Positions 1 through 6,120 of a stretch of DNA of 16,983 nucleotides are shown piece after piece. Origin of the DNA: CAZHMB01 sp964533515 (GTDB lineage Archaea; Nanobdellota; Nanobdellia; Pacearchaeales; GW2011-AR1); contig CAZHMB010000014.1 of assembly GCA_964533515.1 (NCBI GenBank), positions 1 to 16,983 on the forward strand, read 5' to 3'. How positions within the stretch are numbered: position 1 is the stretch's first letter; the number at the start of each line of letters is the position of its first letter. The notes under the pieces were generated by a model. It was not told the DNA's origin and did not search any database. It worked only from the letters and a program-made list of their open reading frames with translations. A program made the position numbers and the translations under genes.

Positions 1-1846
1 TAATAACATTTGCAACAATAATAATATCTGTTGCTTTGAAACTCGTCGCTTGAACCCCCAAATCATTAACAACCCTATCAAAAACGCCGTAGGGACTTGC
101 ACCGTGAATTGTTCCTGCAACAACATTTGCCAAAGCCCCAACCCTCATCGCTTCATAAAGCGCCTTGGCTTCGGTGCTTCTAACCTCGCCGATGATCAAA
201 CAACTATCTCCCAACCTTAAACTAGTTCTAATCCCTTCCTCTGCAGAAACTTCCGTAGTCGTCTTCAACAAACTACTTCGAACTTTCATTCTCAAAATAT
301 CATATTTTAATTTTCTCAAACTTTCGACAGGCAACTCCAAAGAATCTTCAACTACAATAACTCTATATCGGGGGATAATCTCTTGCATTAAACTTCCGAG
401 CAAAGAAGTTTTTCCGCTTGACCTTGTACCAGCAACGATCAAAGTTCTTGAACCATCAACTAAAAAGCTCAACAATCCCGCAGCTAAAGGATTAATCATT
501 TTATTTTTTATAAACAAAGACAAGGTCCACGGATTTTCCCTGTGCCTTCTGAAAGCATATGCAATACCGTCGGGACTTAAAGGTTGTTGAATAGCAGCAA
601 CCCTTGCCCGAATATTTCCAATATTAACTTGTGTGTCCAGAATAGGATTCGCCTCATCCAAAGGTCTTCCTGAAAGCATCCTAAACTTAGCGGCCCATGA
701 ATCTGCATCTTCCTGGCTTGGAAGAATGTTAGAAGAACACTCATCATATTTTTGATGCCGAACAAAAACATTCGTCTGGGGAATGGGCGCATTCAAGGTA
801 ATATCTTGTAAATTCTCATCCTGCAATAAAATTTCCAACAGACCAAAACCAATAGTATGCCTAACTAAGATTTTAGATAGAAGGTTCAAAGTTTTATAAT
901 CAATAGCGATACCTCTTGCACTTGCCAAATCCTGCAAAAGATCTTTTGAGATATTAAAAAACACTTGTCGCGTTCTTTCTGTATCTGTAAATTCTTCAGC
1001 TTTGGGTTGATGCTCAATCAAGACTCCACGAGCAAGATTCAATAACTCAGAGTATTGCTCTTCCAAAGAATTCTCTGGTGGCTCTAGATGATACAGAAGT
1101 TTCGCTTCTCCTTTTTTTCTAAAAATACTAACCCTTGAAACATCATAGTCATCAAAAGAAATCTCATATTCATCAACCAACTCAGAATCTTTTGGTGCAG
1201 GCAAATCTTCGACAAGCCGAGTAAACGTGAAATTGGGTATAACGTCCGGACTGAAAACTTTCTTATAAATTTCTCTATCCCCTTTAGAATAATTCCCAAA
1301 ATCGCCTTTCAATCTGGAAATTAATTTTGTTGCCTCCAACTTTTGCAAAATTGTCCCTAAAAAATAAATATAACTTTCTTGGTCGGATTTACATTCTGCA
1401 GGGACTTTATTCAACATTATCTGTTCATCTATTATAAATCTCTTGATCTCAAAATAAGAAACAATGGGATCCCTCCTTAAAGAAAACAAAAAGGAAAATA
1501 GTTGATTGTATCTCTTAGTAAAAAAGCTTTGGCAGTTTAGGCTAGTAATCAATCTCTTTTGACCGAGGATATTCTCTTGCCTTAAAAAATAAATGTAGAG
1601 TTGAGCAATTTCAAGTAACAAGGAAGTTTCAGTAAGATCGTAATTATAATTCTTATTTTGAACAAAAACAATTCTTGAAACATTCGGATTCTCTATTAAA
1701 GCATCAAGAGTCCTCTCCATCGCTTCTGGAGAATCTGCTAAACTAGGAATTTCCCTGGCACTTTGGTAGTTTATATAAAGAATATCCTCTCCGCCCTCTC
1801 TTTGAACTTCACTAGAATATAAGGGGCTATCTTTTTTGAATTTCAT
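1..1846 (-). CDS. Type II/IV secretion system ATPase (PilT/VirB11/TadA-like), 3' end beyond window
   Basis: Hexameric secretion-superfamily ATPase that would power assembly of a pilus, archaellum or secretion machine at the inner face of the membrane. Reading the minus strand from the ATG at 1846 gives about 615 codons with no stop before the left edge, so the C-terminus is missing. The N-terminal ~350 residues are a poorly recognisable extension. The core shows the P-loop GTRSSGKTS (about residues 473-481), an acidic stretch ending in EDS, a Walker B-like segment CLIIGEVRS (about 547-555) and the His box GTIHG (about 575-579), all typical of the GspE/VirB11 superfamily. The start overlaps the stop of the RHH gene by ATGA, so the two are translationally coupled. 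The family call is firm. The machine it serves is unknown, because no pilin or TadC-like membrane platform gene is visible here. Confidence 0.9.
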   Translation of the reverse strand, partial: MKFKKDSPLYSSEVQREGGEDILYINYQSAREIPSLADSPEAMERTLDALIENPNVSRIVFVQNKNYNYDLTETSLLLEIAQLYIYFLRQENILGQKRLITSLNCQSFFTKRYNQLFSFLFSLRRDPIVSYFEIKRFIIDEQIMLNKVPAECKSDQESYIYFLGTILQKLEATKLISRLKGDFGNYSKGDREIYKKVFSPDVIPNFTFTRLVEDLPAPKDSELVDEYEISFDDYDVSRVSIFRKKGEAKLLYHLEPPENSLEEQYSELLNLARGVLIEHQPKAEEFTDTERTRQVFFNISKDLLQDLASARGIAIDYKTLNLLSKILVRHTIGFGLLEILLQDENLQDITLNAPIPQTNVFVRHQKYDECSSNILPSQEDADSWAAKFRMLSGRPLDEANPILDTQVNIGNIRARVAAIQQPLSPDGIAYAFRRHRENPWTLSLFIKNKMINPLAAGLLSFLVDGSRTLIVAGTRSSGKTSLLGSLMQEIIPRYRVIVVEDSLELPVESLRKLKYDILRMKVRSSLLKTTTEVSAEEGIRTSLRLGDSCLIIGEVRSTEAKALYEAMRVGALANVVAGTIHGASPYGVFDRVVNDLGVQATSFKATDIIIVANVI

Positions 1847-1986
1847 TTTAATTTTTTCTCCAAGGCTTTAATCGCATCCTCTATAACATGGGATTTATTC
1901 CTGAAATGCAAAGCTTCGTCTTTCAAGATTTTCTCTATCAATCTTTCTGTTTCTTTGTCTACTGTAGCAGATATTCTGGTCTTCAT
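1843..1986 (-). CDS. Ribbon-helix-helix (CopG/Arc-like) small DNA-binding protein
   Basis: A 47-residue protein, the size of a bare RHH domain. It begins MKTRISATVD, an alternating strand (residues 2-8) that would pair in the dimer and contact the DNA major groove. Helix A (about 11-22) and helix B (about 29-45) follow, with RNKSHVIEDAIK at the turn where RHH proteins bind phosphate. It is first in a two-gene minus-strand operon and its TGA overlaps the ATG of the secretion ATPase, which suggests stoichiometric or regulatory coupling. A candidate operator lies just upstream (2049-2066), so autoregulation and control of the ATPase are plausible. No partner toxin is adjacent, so an antitoxin role is less likely. 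The fold call comes from sequence pattern; the regulatory role is inferred. Confidence 0.8.
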   Translation of the reverse strand: MKTRISATVDKETERLIEKILKDEALHFRNKSHVIEDAIKALEKKLK

Positions 1987-2032
1987 CTAAAATTATTCCT
2001 TTTAATTCACACCTAAGAGAAGATAAAAGTAT

Positions 2033-2041
2033 TTTTAAATA
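2033..2041 (-). promoter_or_regulatory. TATA box for the RHH/ATPase operon
   Basis: On the minus strand this reads ATTTAAAAA, an archaeal-type TATA element. Its centre is about 50 bp upstream of the RHH ATG, which would give a short 5' leader of roughly 25 nt. A weaker AT-rich element at 2000-2008 is closer than usual to the start codon. Confidence 0.5.
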
Positions 2042-2048
2042 TTCCTAT

Positions 2049-2066
2049 GTAATACTAAGTAATACT
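2049..2066. promoter_or_regulatory. Tandem octamer repeat, candidate RHH operator
   Basis: GTAATACT occurs twice, at 2049-2056 and 2059-2066, separated by AA. The two copies are therefore offset by exactly 10 bp, one helical turn, as expected for two RHH dimers on one DNA face. It lies 8 bp upstream of the minus-strand TATA box and between two divergent operons. A related inverted hexamer (AATACT on the minus strand) sits at 2028-2033. Binding is inferred, not shown. Confidence 0.5.
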
Positions 2067-2128
2067 TCAACCACTCCAAAATAAATTTCTTTTAAAATTA
2101 ACTAACTAAAAAACATAAAACCACAACA

Positions 2129-2137
2129 ATTTTAAAC
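2129..2137 (+). promoter_or_regulatory. TATA box for the coiled-coil gene pair
   Basis: ATTTTAAAC lies about 47 bp upstream of the ATG at 2180, leaving a leader of roughly 20 nt. A purine-rich GAGG directly abuts the start codon, which is too close for normal Shine-Dalgarno pairing. Confidence 0.45.
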
Positions 2138-2179
2138 CTAATTCGCTTTAACAAGACAACAGAAAGTTAACAAAAGAGG

Positions 2180-2530
2180 ATGGACGACAATCAACAATAT
2201 GCAGATATGAATGACATAACAAGTATGAACTTTATGAAAATTCGGAATCTAGAAGAGAAACAAAAAATTATGAAAGACCGGTTGATGTTAATCAGTCAAA
2301 ATCTTATCGATACTAAAGAAGACTTCCAAGGAGAACTAACTGAATTAAAAAAACAAAATCAGAACCTTAGAGAAAAATTAAAAAGGCTGATTTCATTTAT
2401 AGAAACAGCCTCTTCGGAGTTTAGTAAGTTTGCAAAAAAATCTGATTTGGAGATACTAACAAAACAGGCAAAAATGTTTCAGCCCTTAGAATTTGTAAGA
2501 AAATCTGATCTAAAAAAACACCAAGAATAA
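2180..2530 (+). CDS. Small coiled-coil protein, uncharacterised
   Basis: A 116-residue acidic/basic helical protein with no signal peptide or membrane segment, so probably cytoplasmic. Residues about 18-75 have heptad-like spacing (KIRNLEEKQKIMKDRL and ELKKQNQNLREKLKRL), predicting a coiled coil. The C-terminus has two similar KSDL motifs (AKKSDLEIL and VRKSDLKK) flanking QPLEFV. This tail pattern resembles conserved proteins I associate with DPANN archaea, but I cannot name a family. The next gene starts one base after its stop, so the two are cotranscribed and probably translationally coupled. Divergence from a secretion ATPase suggests an accessory role in that apparatus, loosely like coiled-coil accessory proteins of the archaellum. 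That function is speculative. Confidence 0.75.
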   Translation: MDDNQQYADMNDITSMNFMKIRNLEEKQKIMKDRLMLISQNLIDTKEDFQGELTELKKQNQNLREKLKRLISFIETASSEFSKFAKKSDLEILTKQAKMFQPLEFVRKSDLKKHQE

Positions 2531-2531
2531 A

Positions 2532-3167
2532 ATGGGACTAATAGAACAAGTAAATCAAATGAAAACGCAAGGAATAGAAGACGGGCAGATAGTAAACCAA
2601 CTTCAACAACAAGGAAACGCCCCCGCGGATATCCAAAATGCTTTAGGCCAATTACAAGTAAAAAACGCTGTCGCTGGAGGTCAGCAAGCAGGGGACCCAC
2701 AATTACAGGTGCCGGAACTTCCAGAGCAACAACCAGTTGAACAAGAGCAACCTCAAGAACAATATTCTCCAAACCCGAACCAATACGATTCTTCGCAACA
2801 AGGCCAAGAACAATACCCCCAACAACCTCAAGAGTATGGATATGCTGGAGGAACAGACAATACATTAGAAATAGCGCAACAAGTTGTTTTAGAAGCCACT
2901 CAAAAAATCCAACAACAGCTTTCTAAAATGCAAGAATTCAAAACGCTCACAGAAAACCAGATTCAAAATTTAAACAAAAGATTGGAATCGATTGAAAACT
3001 CATTTGATAAAATGCAAGCAGCAATTTTGGAAAAGGTTGGATCTTATGGAAATAATCTCGGACAGATACAAAAAGAGATGTCGATGATGCAAGAAAGTTT
3101 TGGCAAAGTAGTAAACACCGCATTAGACAAAAAAACACACTCTAGAAAGTCTTCTAAGAAAAGATAA
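2532..3167 (+). CDS. Gln-rich protein with UBA-like N-terminus and C-terminal coiled coil
   Basis: A 211-residue protein in three parts. Residues 1-48 form a helical motif (GLIEQVNQMKTQGIEDGQIVNQL...PADIQNALGQLQV) resembling UBA-type or short helical repeats in hypothetical archaeal proteins. Residues about 50-108 are a disordered Gln/Pro/Tyr-rich linker. Residues about 110-198 are a long coiled coil rich in Gln and Met. The tail (KKTHSRKSSKKR) is strongly basic and could touch membrane, nucleic acid or an acidic partner. There is no signal peptide. It starts one base after the upstream coiled-coil gene and the two probably act together. The architecture suits a scaffold or tether protein, but no enzymatic role is visible. 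Function unknown. Confidence 0.8.
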   Translation: MGLIEQVNQMKTQGIEDGQIVNQLQQQGNAPADIQNALGQLQVKNAVAGGQQAGDPQLQVPELPEQQPVEQEQPQEQYSPNPNQYDSSQQGQEQYPQQPQEYGYAGGTDNTLEIAQQVVLEATQKIQQQLSKMQEFKTLTENQIQNLNKRLESIENSFDKMQAAILEKVGSYGNNLGQIQKEMSMMQESFGKVVNTALDKKTHSRKSSKKR

Positions 3168-3170
3168 CCC

Positions 3171-3344
3171 TTAATCTCCAAATATTTCCTCTAAATCCAA
3201 GTTCTCTGATCTAAAAACATCTTTTCCACAAATTTCTCTCACTTCTCCTGTTCGCCCATTTATAAAATCAACAAAATCTCTTGCAACAACATAACCAAAA
3301 CAACCAGTAATTTCTTCACCGCAAATATAACATTTTCTTTTCAT
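3171..3344 (-). CDS. Small CxxC zinc-ligand protein, uncharacterised
   Basis: A 57-residue reading frame beginning MKRKCYICGEE and ending EEIFGD, with ATG at 3344 and TAA at 3171. Cysteines at about 5, 8, 15 and 39 could bind one zinc in a compact treble-clef or ribbon-like fold (CYIC at the start, REICGK later). It begins only 5 nt after the stop of the 198-residue membrane protein gene, so it is likely the last gene of that transcript. It ends 3 nt from the convergent coiled-coil gene. Tight packing, sensible codon use and paired cysteines argue that it is real. I do not recognise a named family. Confidence 0.65.
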   Translation of the reverse strand: MKRKCYICGEEITGCFGYVVARDFVDFINGRTGEVREICGKDVFRSENLDLEEIFGD

Positions 3345-3349
3345 AAAAA

Positions 3350-3946
3350 TTAATCATCATCACTCAAAGCAATCTTCATAGGGGGTTTATTCGCATCTTT
3401 AGGCTTTCCGCTTGCAACAGCAATTGCTATTAAACCAATAAGGACTGCTGCTGGAAGAAGTTTATCTATTATAAATGGTGCTAAATCCCCTCCAAATAAT
3501 CCCCACCCAAATGCTTGAGCAGAATTATATAAAACAAAAACCGCAATAATCCCTCCAATAATAATCATCATTATCTTTTGCCAATTGGCATTCTTATCAA
3601 AAAATAATCCCCAAAAGATAAATATCACTAACAAAATTCCTAGACCAATTCCAACCCTTGGAAACACTTCAGCGAAGAAATAAGAAACATATGGAAACTG
3701 AACCGCCATCAACGCAACCGCAATAGCGATTACTGTAGAAATCTTTTTATCTTCCTTAAAAATCTTCAGGCCCTGAAGAGTTATATAAACTAAACAAAAA
3801 ATTAACAATATGGGTAACATCAAATCAAAAAATCCAATCCGGTCCCATGCTGAAAAAAGTTCTCCAAGACCCCCGCCCCAAGAACCGCTTCCCGTATTAA
3901 AACTAGCAAGAGTTATCATCCCTTTTAAAAATCCATCAACTATCAT
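3350..3946 (-). CDS. Polytopic membrane protein A, uncharacterised
   Basis: A 198-residue integral membrane protein with about five hydrophobic segments: roughly 40-58, 68-88, 95-115, 122-142 and 158-178. It has a Gly/Ser-rich N-terminal stretch and an acidic C-terminal tail ending SDDD. The first transmembrane segment (LPILLIFCLVYITLQGLKIF) and the overall spacing match the neighbouring 168-residue protein, so the two look like diverged paralogues. It has its own TATA box 24 bp before the ATG at 3946, and a small Cys protein follows 5 nt after its stop. Proximity to a secretion ATPase suggests a membrane component of the same machine. I found no catalytic motif and no named family. Function unknown. 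Confidence 0.8.
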   Translation of the reverse strand: MIVDGFLKGMITLASFNTGSGSWGGGLGELFSAWDRIGFFDLMLPILLIFCLVYITLQGLKIFKEDKKISTVIAIAVALMAVQFPYVSYFFAEVFPRVGIGLGILLVIFIFWGLFFDKNANWQKIMMIIIGGIIAVFVLYNSAQAFGWGLFGGDLAPFIIDKLLPAAVLIGLIAIAVASGKPKDANKPPMKIALSDDD

Positions 3947-3965
3947 AATACAAACAGAAAAACTT

Positions 3966-3975
3966 TATTTAAATA
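3966..3975 (-). promoter_or_regulatory. TATA box for membrane protein A
   Basis: TATTTAAATA is centred about 24 bp upstream of the ATG at 3946, predicting a leaderless transcript. Confidence 0.6.
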
Positions 3976-4000
3976 TGTTTTGGTATCCTTAAATAAAAAA

Positions 4001-4507
4001 TTAAGCAGCCTTTGGTTTAATCAAACCAATCGCCAAGGCAGCCGCAATAACAACCACAAAAAGAGCATTCGTCCAAAACGTCTGGCTCCATGAAGACTCA
4101 AACAAAGTATTCAGGGCACCATTCGTGTTTACCCCCGCTGCCCAAAACAAAGCAACGACAACAGCAATAACAATAACAATTCCCATAATCCATTTGACCG
4201 CTTTATTCCCTAAAATATCCCCCTTCATATCTGATCCTGAAACAAAACCCCATAATAACAAAGCCACAAAAGCCACAACGATTGCCACTGTCAAAAACAG
4301 AACCATATTCGCTACAACCTGCTTTTGAAAAACCGCACCAACAAAGATTAATCCAATAACGAAAGAAACCAACGCATTAAGCTGATCTGCCCCCTCACCC
4401 AGAACTTTTGATTTCTTAAGGATAGCGAACATCAAAAAGAAGATTAACAAAAACGGCAACGCAAACTGAGAAATAATCCAGTGCTGTAAAAGTGTCTCCT
4501 GTACCAT
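4001..4507 (-). CDS. Polytopic membrane protein B, paralogue-like to its neighbour
   Basis: A 168-residue integral membrane protein with four to five hydrophobic segments (about 13-30, 45-62, 66-88, 105-123 and 145-164) and a short basic C-terminus, LIKPKAA. The opening membrane segment (FALPFLLIFFLMFAIL followed by KKSKVL) parallels that of the 198-residue protein, and the later segments fall in the same order. This supports an old tandem duplication. A TATA box lies 26 bp upstream of the ATG. A GAGGT tract also lies about 10 nt before the start, so a second, SD-type initiation mode is possible if transcription begins further upstream. No family recognised. A role alongside the nearby secretion ATPase is inferred from position only. 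Confidence 0.8.
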   Translation of the reverse strand: MVQETLLQHWIISQFALPFLLIFFLMFAILKKSKVLGEGADQLNALVSFVIGLIFVGAVFQKQVVANMVLFLTVAIVVAFVALLLWGFVSGSDMKGDILGNKAVKWIMGIVIVIAVVVALFWAAGVNTNGALNTLFESSWSQTFWTNALFVVVIAAALAIGLIKPKAA

Positions 4508-4528
4508 TATATTTTACCTCTTTTATTC

Positions 4529-4536
4529 TTTATAAA
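4529..4536 (-). promoter_or_regulatory. TATA box for membrane protein B
   Basis: TTTATAAA on the minus strand, centred 26 bp upstream of the ATG at 4507. Confidence 0.55.
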
Positions 4537-4545
4537 TTTAATGAA

Positions 4546-4845
4546 TTAGATCAAATCTTCTGATTCTGATATACTACCCCCAGAATCATCAAGCATGCCT
4601 GATTCCTCGCTTGGCAAAGCAGATTTGTTTATTATAAAGATATCGCTAATGGCCTTAACAAATTGATGCGGAATTATAACCCCTCTCGCACCACCGATTA
4701 AAGAGGCAACAGTTCCACCAACTTTAATCCGCCAACCATCTATTTTATTATCTGTTAAATTAGCCTCTTCGACTTCTCCGAAGAAATCTCCGAAATCAGT
4801 ATAAACTCTTGTGCCAACAACATCTGAAACTTTTTTTATTCGCAT
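4546..4845 (-). CDS. PRC-barrel domain protein
   Basis: A 99-residue protein made of one PRC-barrel (about residues 1-75) plus an acidic Ser/Glu-rich tail. Typical features are the opening MRIKKVSDVVGTRVYT, the turn FGEVEEANL, the strand GWRIKV and the run GVIIPHQFVKAISDIFII. Archaeal stand-alone PRC-barrels are small cytoplasmic beta-barrel proteins. Some (the CdpB group) take part in cell division, and others are linked to RNA metabolism. Nothing here distinguishes these roles. The gene is upstream of the two polytopic membrane protein genes on the same strand, but a separate TATA box follows it, so cotranscription is uncertain. A near-perfect inverted repeat lies in or beside its 5' leader. 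Confidence 0.85.
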   Translation of the reverse strand: MRIKKVSDVVGTRVYTDFGDFFGEVEEANLTDNKIDGWRIKVGGTVASLIGGARGVIIPHQFVKAISDIFIINKSALPSEESGMLDDSGGSISESEDLI

Positions 4846-4868
4846 TTTTTTGTAATCTGTTTTTAAAA

Positions 4869-4904
4869 ATGCGGATTAAAGATTTCTAATCTTTTAATTC
4901 GCAT
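4869..4904. repeat. Inverted repeat upstream of the PRC-barrel gene
   Basis: A left arm at 4869-4884 and a right arm at 4888-4904 pair with one mismatch and one extra base around a 3-nt loop (TCT). On the minus strand the outer arm begins ATGCGAATTAAAA, nearly the same as the first bases of the PRC-barrel gene itself. It could be an operator, an mRNA leader hairpin, or the trace of a duplicated gene start. Confidence 0.6.
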
Positions 4905-4925
4905 ATGAATATTTATCAAAATCCA

Positions 4926-4933
4926 TTTAAATA
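4926..4933 (-). promoter_or_regulatory. TATA box for the PRC-barrel gene
   Basis: ATTTAAAT on the minus strand. Initiation about 25 bp downstream would fall at about 4904, the outer edge of the inverted repeat, so the mRNA would begin with a hairpin. A second TATA-like run at 4861-4869 is only about 20 bp from the ATG and would instead give a leaderless message. Confidence 0.4.
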
Positions 4934-4970
4934 CTTTTCCGTTGTTTAGTATATATATCCAAAAAAACAA

Positions 4971-4980
4971 AACTTTATAA
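4971..4980 (+). promoter_or_regulatory. TATA box for the M50-like gene
   Basis: AACTTTATAA is centred about 27 bp before the ATG at 5003, predicting a leaderless transcript. Confidence 0.55.
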
Positions 4981-5002
4981 TCCCCCGGCTCTAATACAAA
5001 AT

Positions 5003-5629
5003 ATGCTCTCAAAACAGGAAATAATCGCAATTGTAGTTTCGGTTTTAATCCTCGGTTTTACAATTAGTCTAATAAAAACTATCCCAATATTTTTAATTGC
5101 TCTCCTGTCCATATTTTTGATAATTTTGGTTAACTTAATAGCAAAAAAAATAACCAGCCATTATTTAGATTCCGAAATAGAAATAAGTTTGTGGAGAGTG
5201 AAACATTGGGGTTTTAAACCAAGCCAGAAATTCTCTAAATCTATTCCCGCAGGGGCGATATTTCCAATAATTCTTACAGCATTAACTGGGGGTTTAACCT
5301 CCTGGCTAGCAACATTAACTTTCGAGGTCAAAGCAAAAACCTACCGGGCAGCAAAACGTTTCGGCCTTTACAGCTTCACAGAGATGTCAGAATTCCACAT
5401 TGGACTAATCGCAGCTTCAGGAATAATAGCAAATCTTCTCTTTTCTATAATCGGTTATCTGCTAGGTTTCGAAACTTTCGCAAAACTAAATGTCTATTAT
5501 GCATTCTTCAACATGCTTCCAATCTCAGATCTCGACGGAAACAAACTATTCTTCGGAAGCCTTCCATTATGGCTATTCTTATTCGCATTAACAATTATCA
5601 GCTTAGGCTACACTATCCGGATAGTATAA
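5003..5629 (+). CDS. Site-2-protease-like (M50 family) membrane protein lacking the HExxH motif
   Basis: A 208-residue integral membrane protein with about six hydrophobic segments. The C-terminal signature FNMLPISDLDGNKLFFG (residues 169-185) matches the NxxPxxxLDG motif that supplies the third zinc ligand in M50 site-2 proteases. EFHIGLIAASGIIANLL (130-146) fits the conserved Gly-rich helix before it. Where active members carry HExxH, this protein has NLIAKK (44-49), followed by the familiar ITSHYLDSEIEISLW segment. The two histidines and the catalytic glutamate are therefore apparently replaced. By family knowledge that would abolish zinc proteolysis, leaving a pseudoprotease that may bind membrane substrates. 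Start chosen from the TATA box 27 bp upstream. The assignment rests on motif reading, not an alignment. Confidence 0.72.
   Translation: MLSKQEIIAIVVSVLILGFTISLIKTIPIFLIALLSIFLIILVNLIAKKITSHYLDSEIEISLWRVKHWGFKPSQKFSKSIPAGAIFPIILTALTGGLTSWLATLTFEVKAKTYRAAKRFGLYSFTEMSEFHIGLIAASGIIANLLFSIIGYLLGFETFAKLNVYYAFFNMLPISDLDGNKLFFGSLPLWLFLFALTIISLGYTIRIV
5612..5625. repeat. 14-bp perfect palindrome at the end of the M50-like gene
   Basis: ACTATCCGGATAGT is a perfect palindrome over the last codons of the M50-like gene. It sits just before the TATA box of the next gene (5633-5643), where it could bind a dimeric regulator. Chance occurrence within coding sequence is also possible. Confidence 0.35.
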
Positions 5630-5632
5630 TAA

Positions 5633-5643
5633 AATATTTAAAT
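5633..5643 (+). promoter_or_regulatory. TATA box for the 76-residue membrane protein
   Basis: AATATTTAAAT is centred 26 bp upstream of the ATG at 5664, implying an independent leaderless transcript rather than readthrough from the M50-like gene. Confidence 0.6.
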
Positions 5644-5663
5644 CAACATTCCAAGAATTTAAC

Positions 5664-5894
5664 ATGAAAAAACCTCTAAAAGAAAAATTAAAAAGTTCAA
5701 AAAAAGAAATGGTAGTCTTCATTCTGCTATCCTTAGTCTCGGGAATATTCTTTCTAAATTACGGGGCTACAAAAATAACTGGAAACTCTATTCAAACAGG
5801 TTCTAATCCTCTTCTAAACTTATCCTTATCCATCATCGGCATTATGCAATTAATTTGCTTTCTTATTTTATCCGCCCATTACTTCAAAAAATAA
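5664..5894 (+). CDS. Small two-span membrane protein with ITGN motif
   Basis: A 76-residue protein with a basic N-terminus (MKKPLKEKLKSSKK), a hydrophobic helix (about 16-34), a short outside loop containing KITGNSI (37-43), and a second helix (about 51-72) ending in HYFKK. Both ends are predicted cytoplasmic. The ITGN motif just after a hydrophobic segment recurs in the large secreted Cys-rich protein of this window (ITGNVV), hinting at a shared membrane-exit or processing signal. It has its own TATA box and ends 2 nt before a convergent small gene. No family recognised, so function unknown. Confidence 0.7.
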   Translation: MKKPLKEKLKSSKKEMVVFILLSLVSGIFFLNYGATKITGNSIQTGSNPLLNLSLSIIGIMQLICFLILSAHYFKK

Positions 5895-5896
5895 TT

Positions 5897-6070
5897 TTAA
5901 AGAGAATCTCCCCTACTTTCAACTGGAACAATTTTCCTTCTTCCCCCATTTATTTGCCCCAAATACTTTCTCACTTCACTCTCCGCCTCTTCTTGCGTAT
6001 CACAAGGAACGCTCGCCCCTTGAATACCTGAGTCTCTCAAAGAAGTGTATTTAATCTTTACTTCTGCCAT
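5897..6070 (-). CDS. Small hypothetical protein (57 aa)
   Basis: Reading frame from ATG 6070 to TAA 5897. The protein begins MAEVKIKYTSLRDSG and ends RRKIVPVESRGDSL. It has one cysteine, no membrane segment, a charged middle (TQEEAESEVRKYL) likely to be helical, and a plausible alpha/beta pattern. Evidence that it is real: it fills the gap between two genes, and its ATG lies exactly 25 bp from a TATA box shared with the divergent Hef helicase gene, so a leaderless message is predicted. No family recognised. Cotranscriptional timing with the helicase could mean a link to DNA repair, but that is only positional. Confidence 0.6.
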   Translation of the reverse strand: MAEVKIKYTSLRDSGIQGASVPCDTQEEAESEVRKYLGQINGGRRKIVPVESRGDSL

Positions 6071-6090
6071 AACTTAATTAGATAACAAAA

Positions 6091-6100
6091 CTATATAAAT
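6091..6100. promoter_or_regulatory. Bidirectional TATA box, Hef helicase / 57-aa gene
   Basis: CTATATAAAT lies midway between the ATG at 6121 (plus) and the ATG at 6070 (minus), about 25 bp from each. One near-symmetric TATA element seems to serve both directions. This spacing also favours 6121 over an upstream TTG at 6112 as the helicase start. Confidence 0.65.
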
Positions 6101-6120
6101 CTTTTTATCTTTTGTCCCAG

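Noticed and set aside
165..590. Plus-strand frame of 141 codons at the left end
   Set aside because: It is antisense to the secretion ATPase, whose minus-strand frame is open from 1846 to the edge and contains the P-loop and Walker B motifs.
1843..1986. RHH protein as the antitoxin of a toxin-antitoxin pair
   Set aside because: The coupled partner is a 600-residue secretion ATPase and no small toxin-like gene is adjacent.
2479..2865. Minus-strand frame of 128 codons
   Set aside because: Leu/Val-rich shadow of the Gln-rich coding region on the plus strand; no start context or family signal.
6112..6120. TTG start nine bases upstream for the Hef helicase
   Set aside because: The TATA box is centred 25 bp from the ATG at 6121, matching the leaderless spacing seen across the window.
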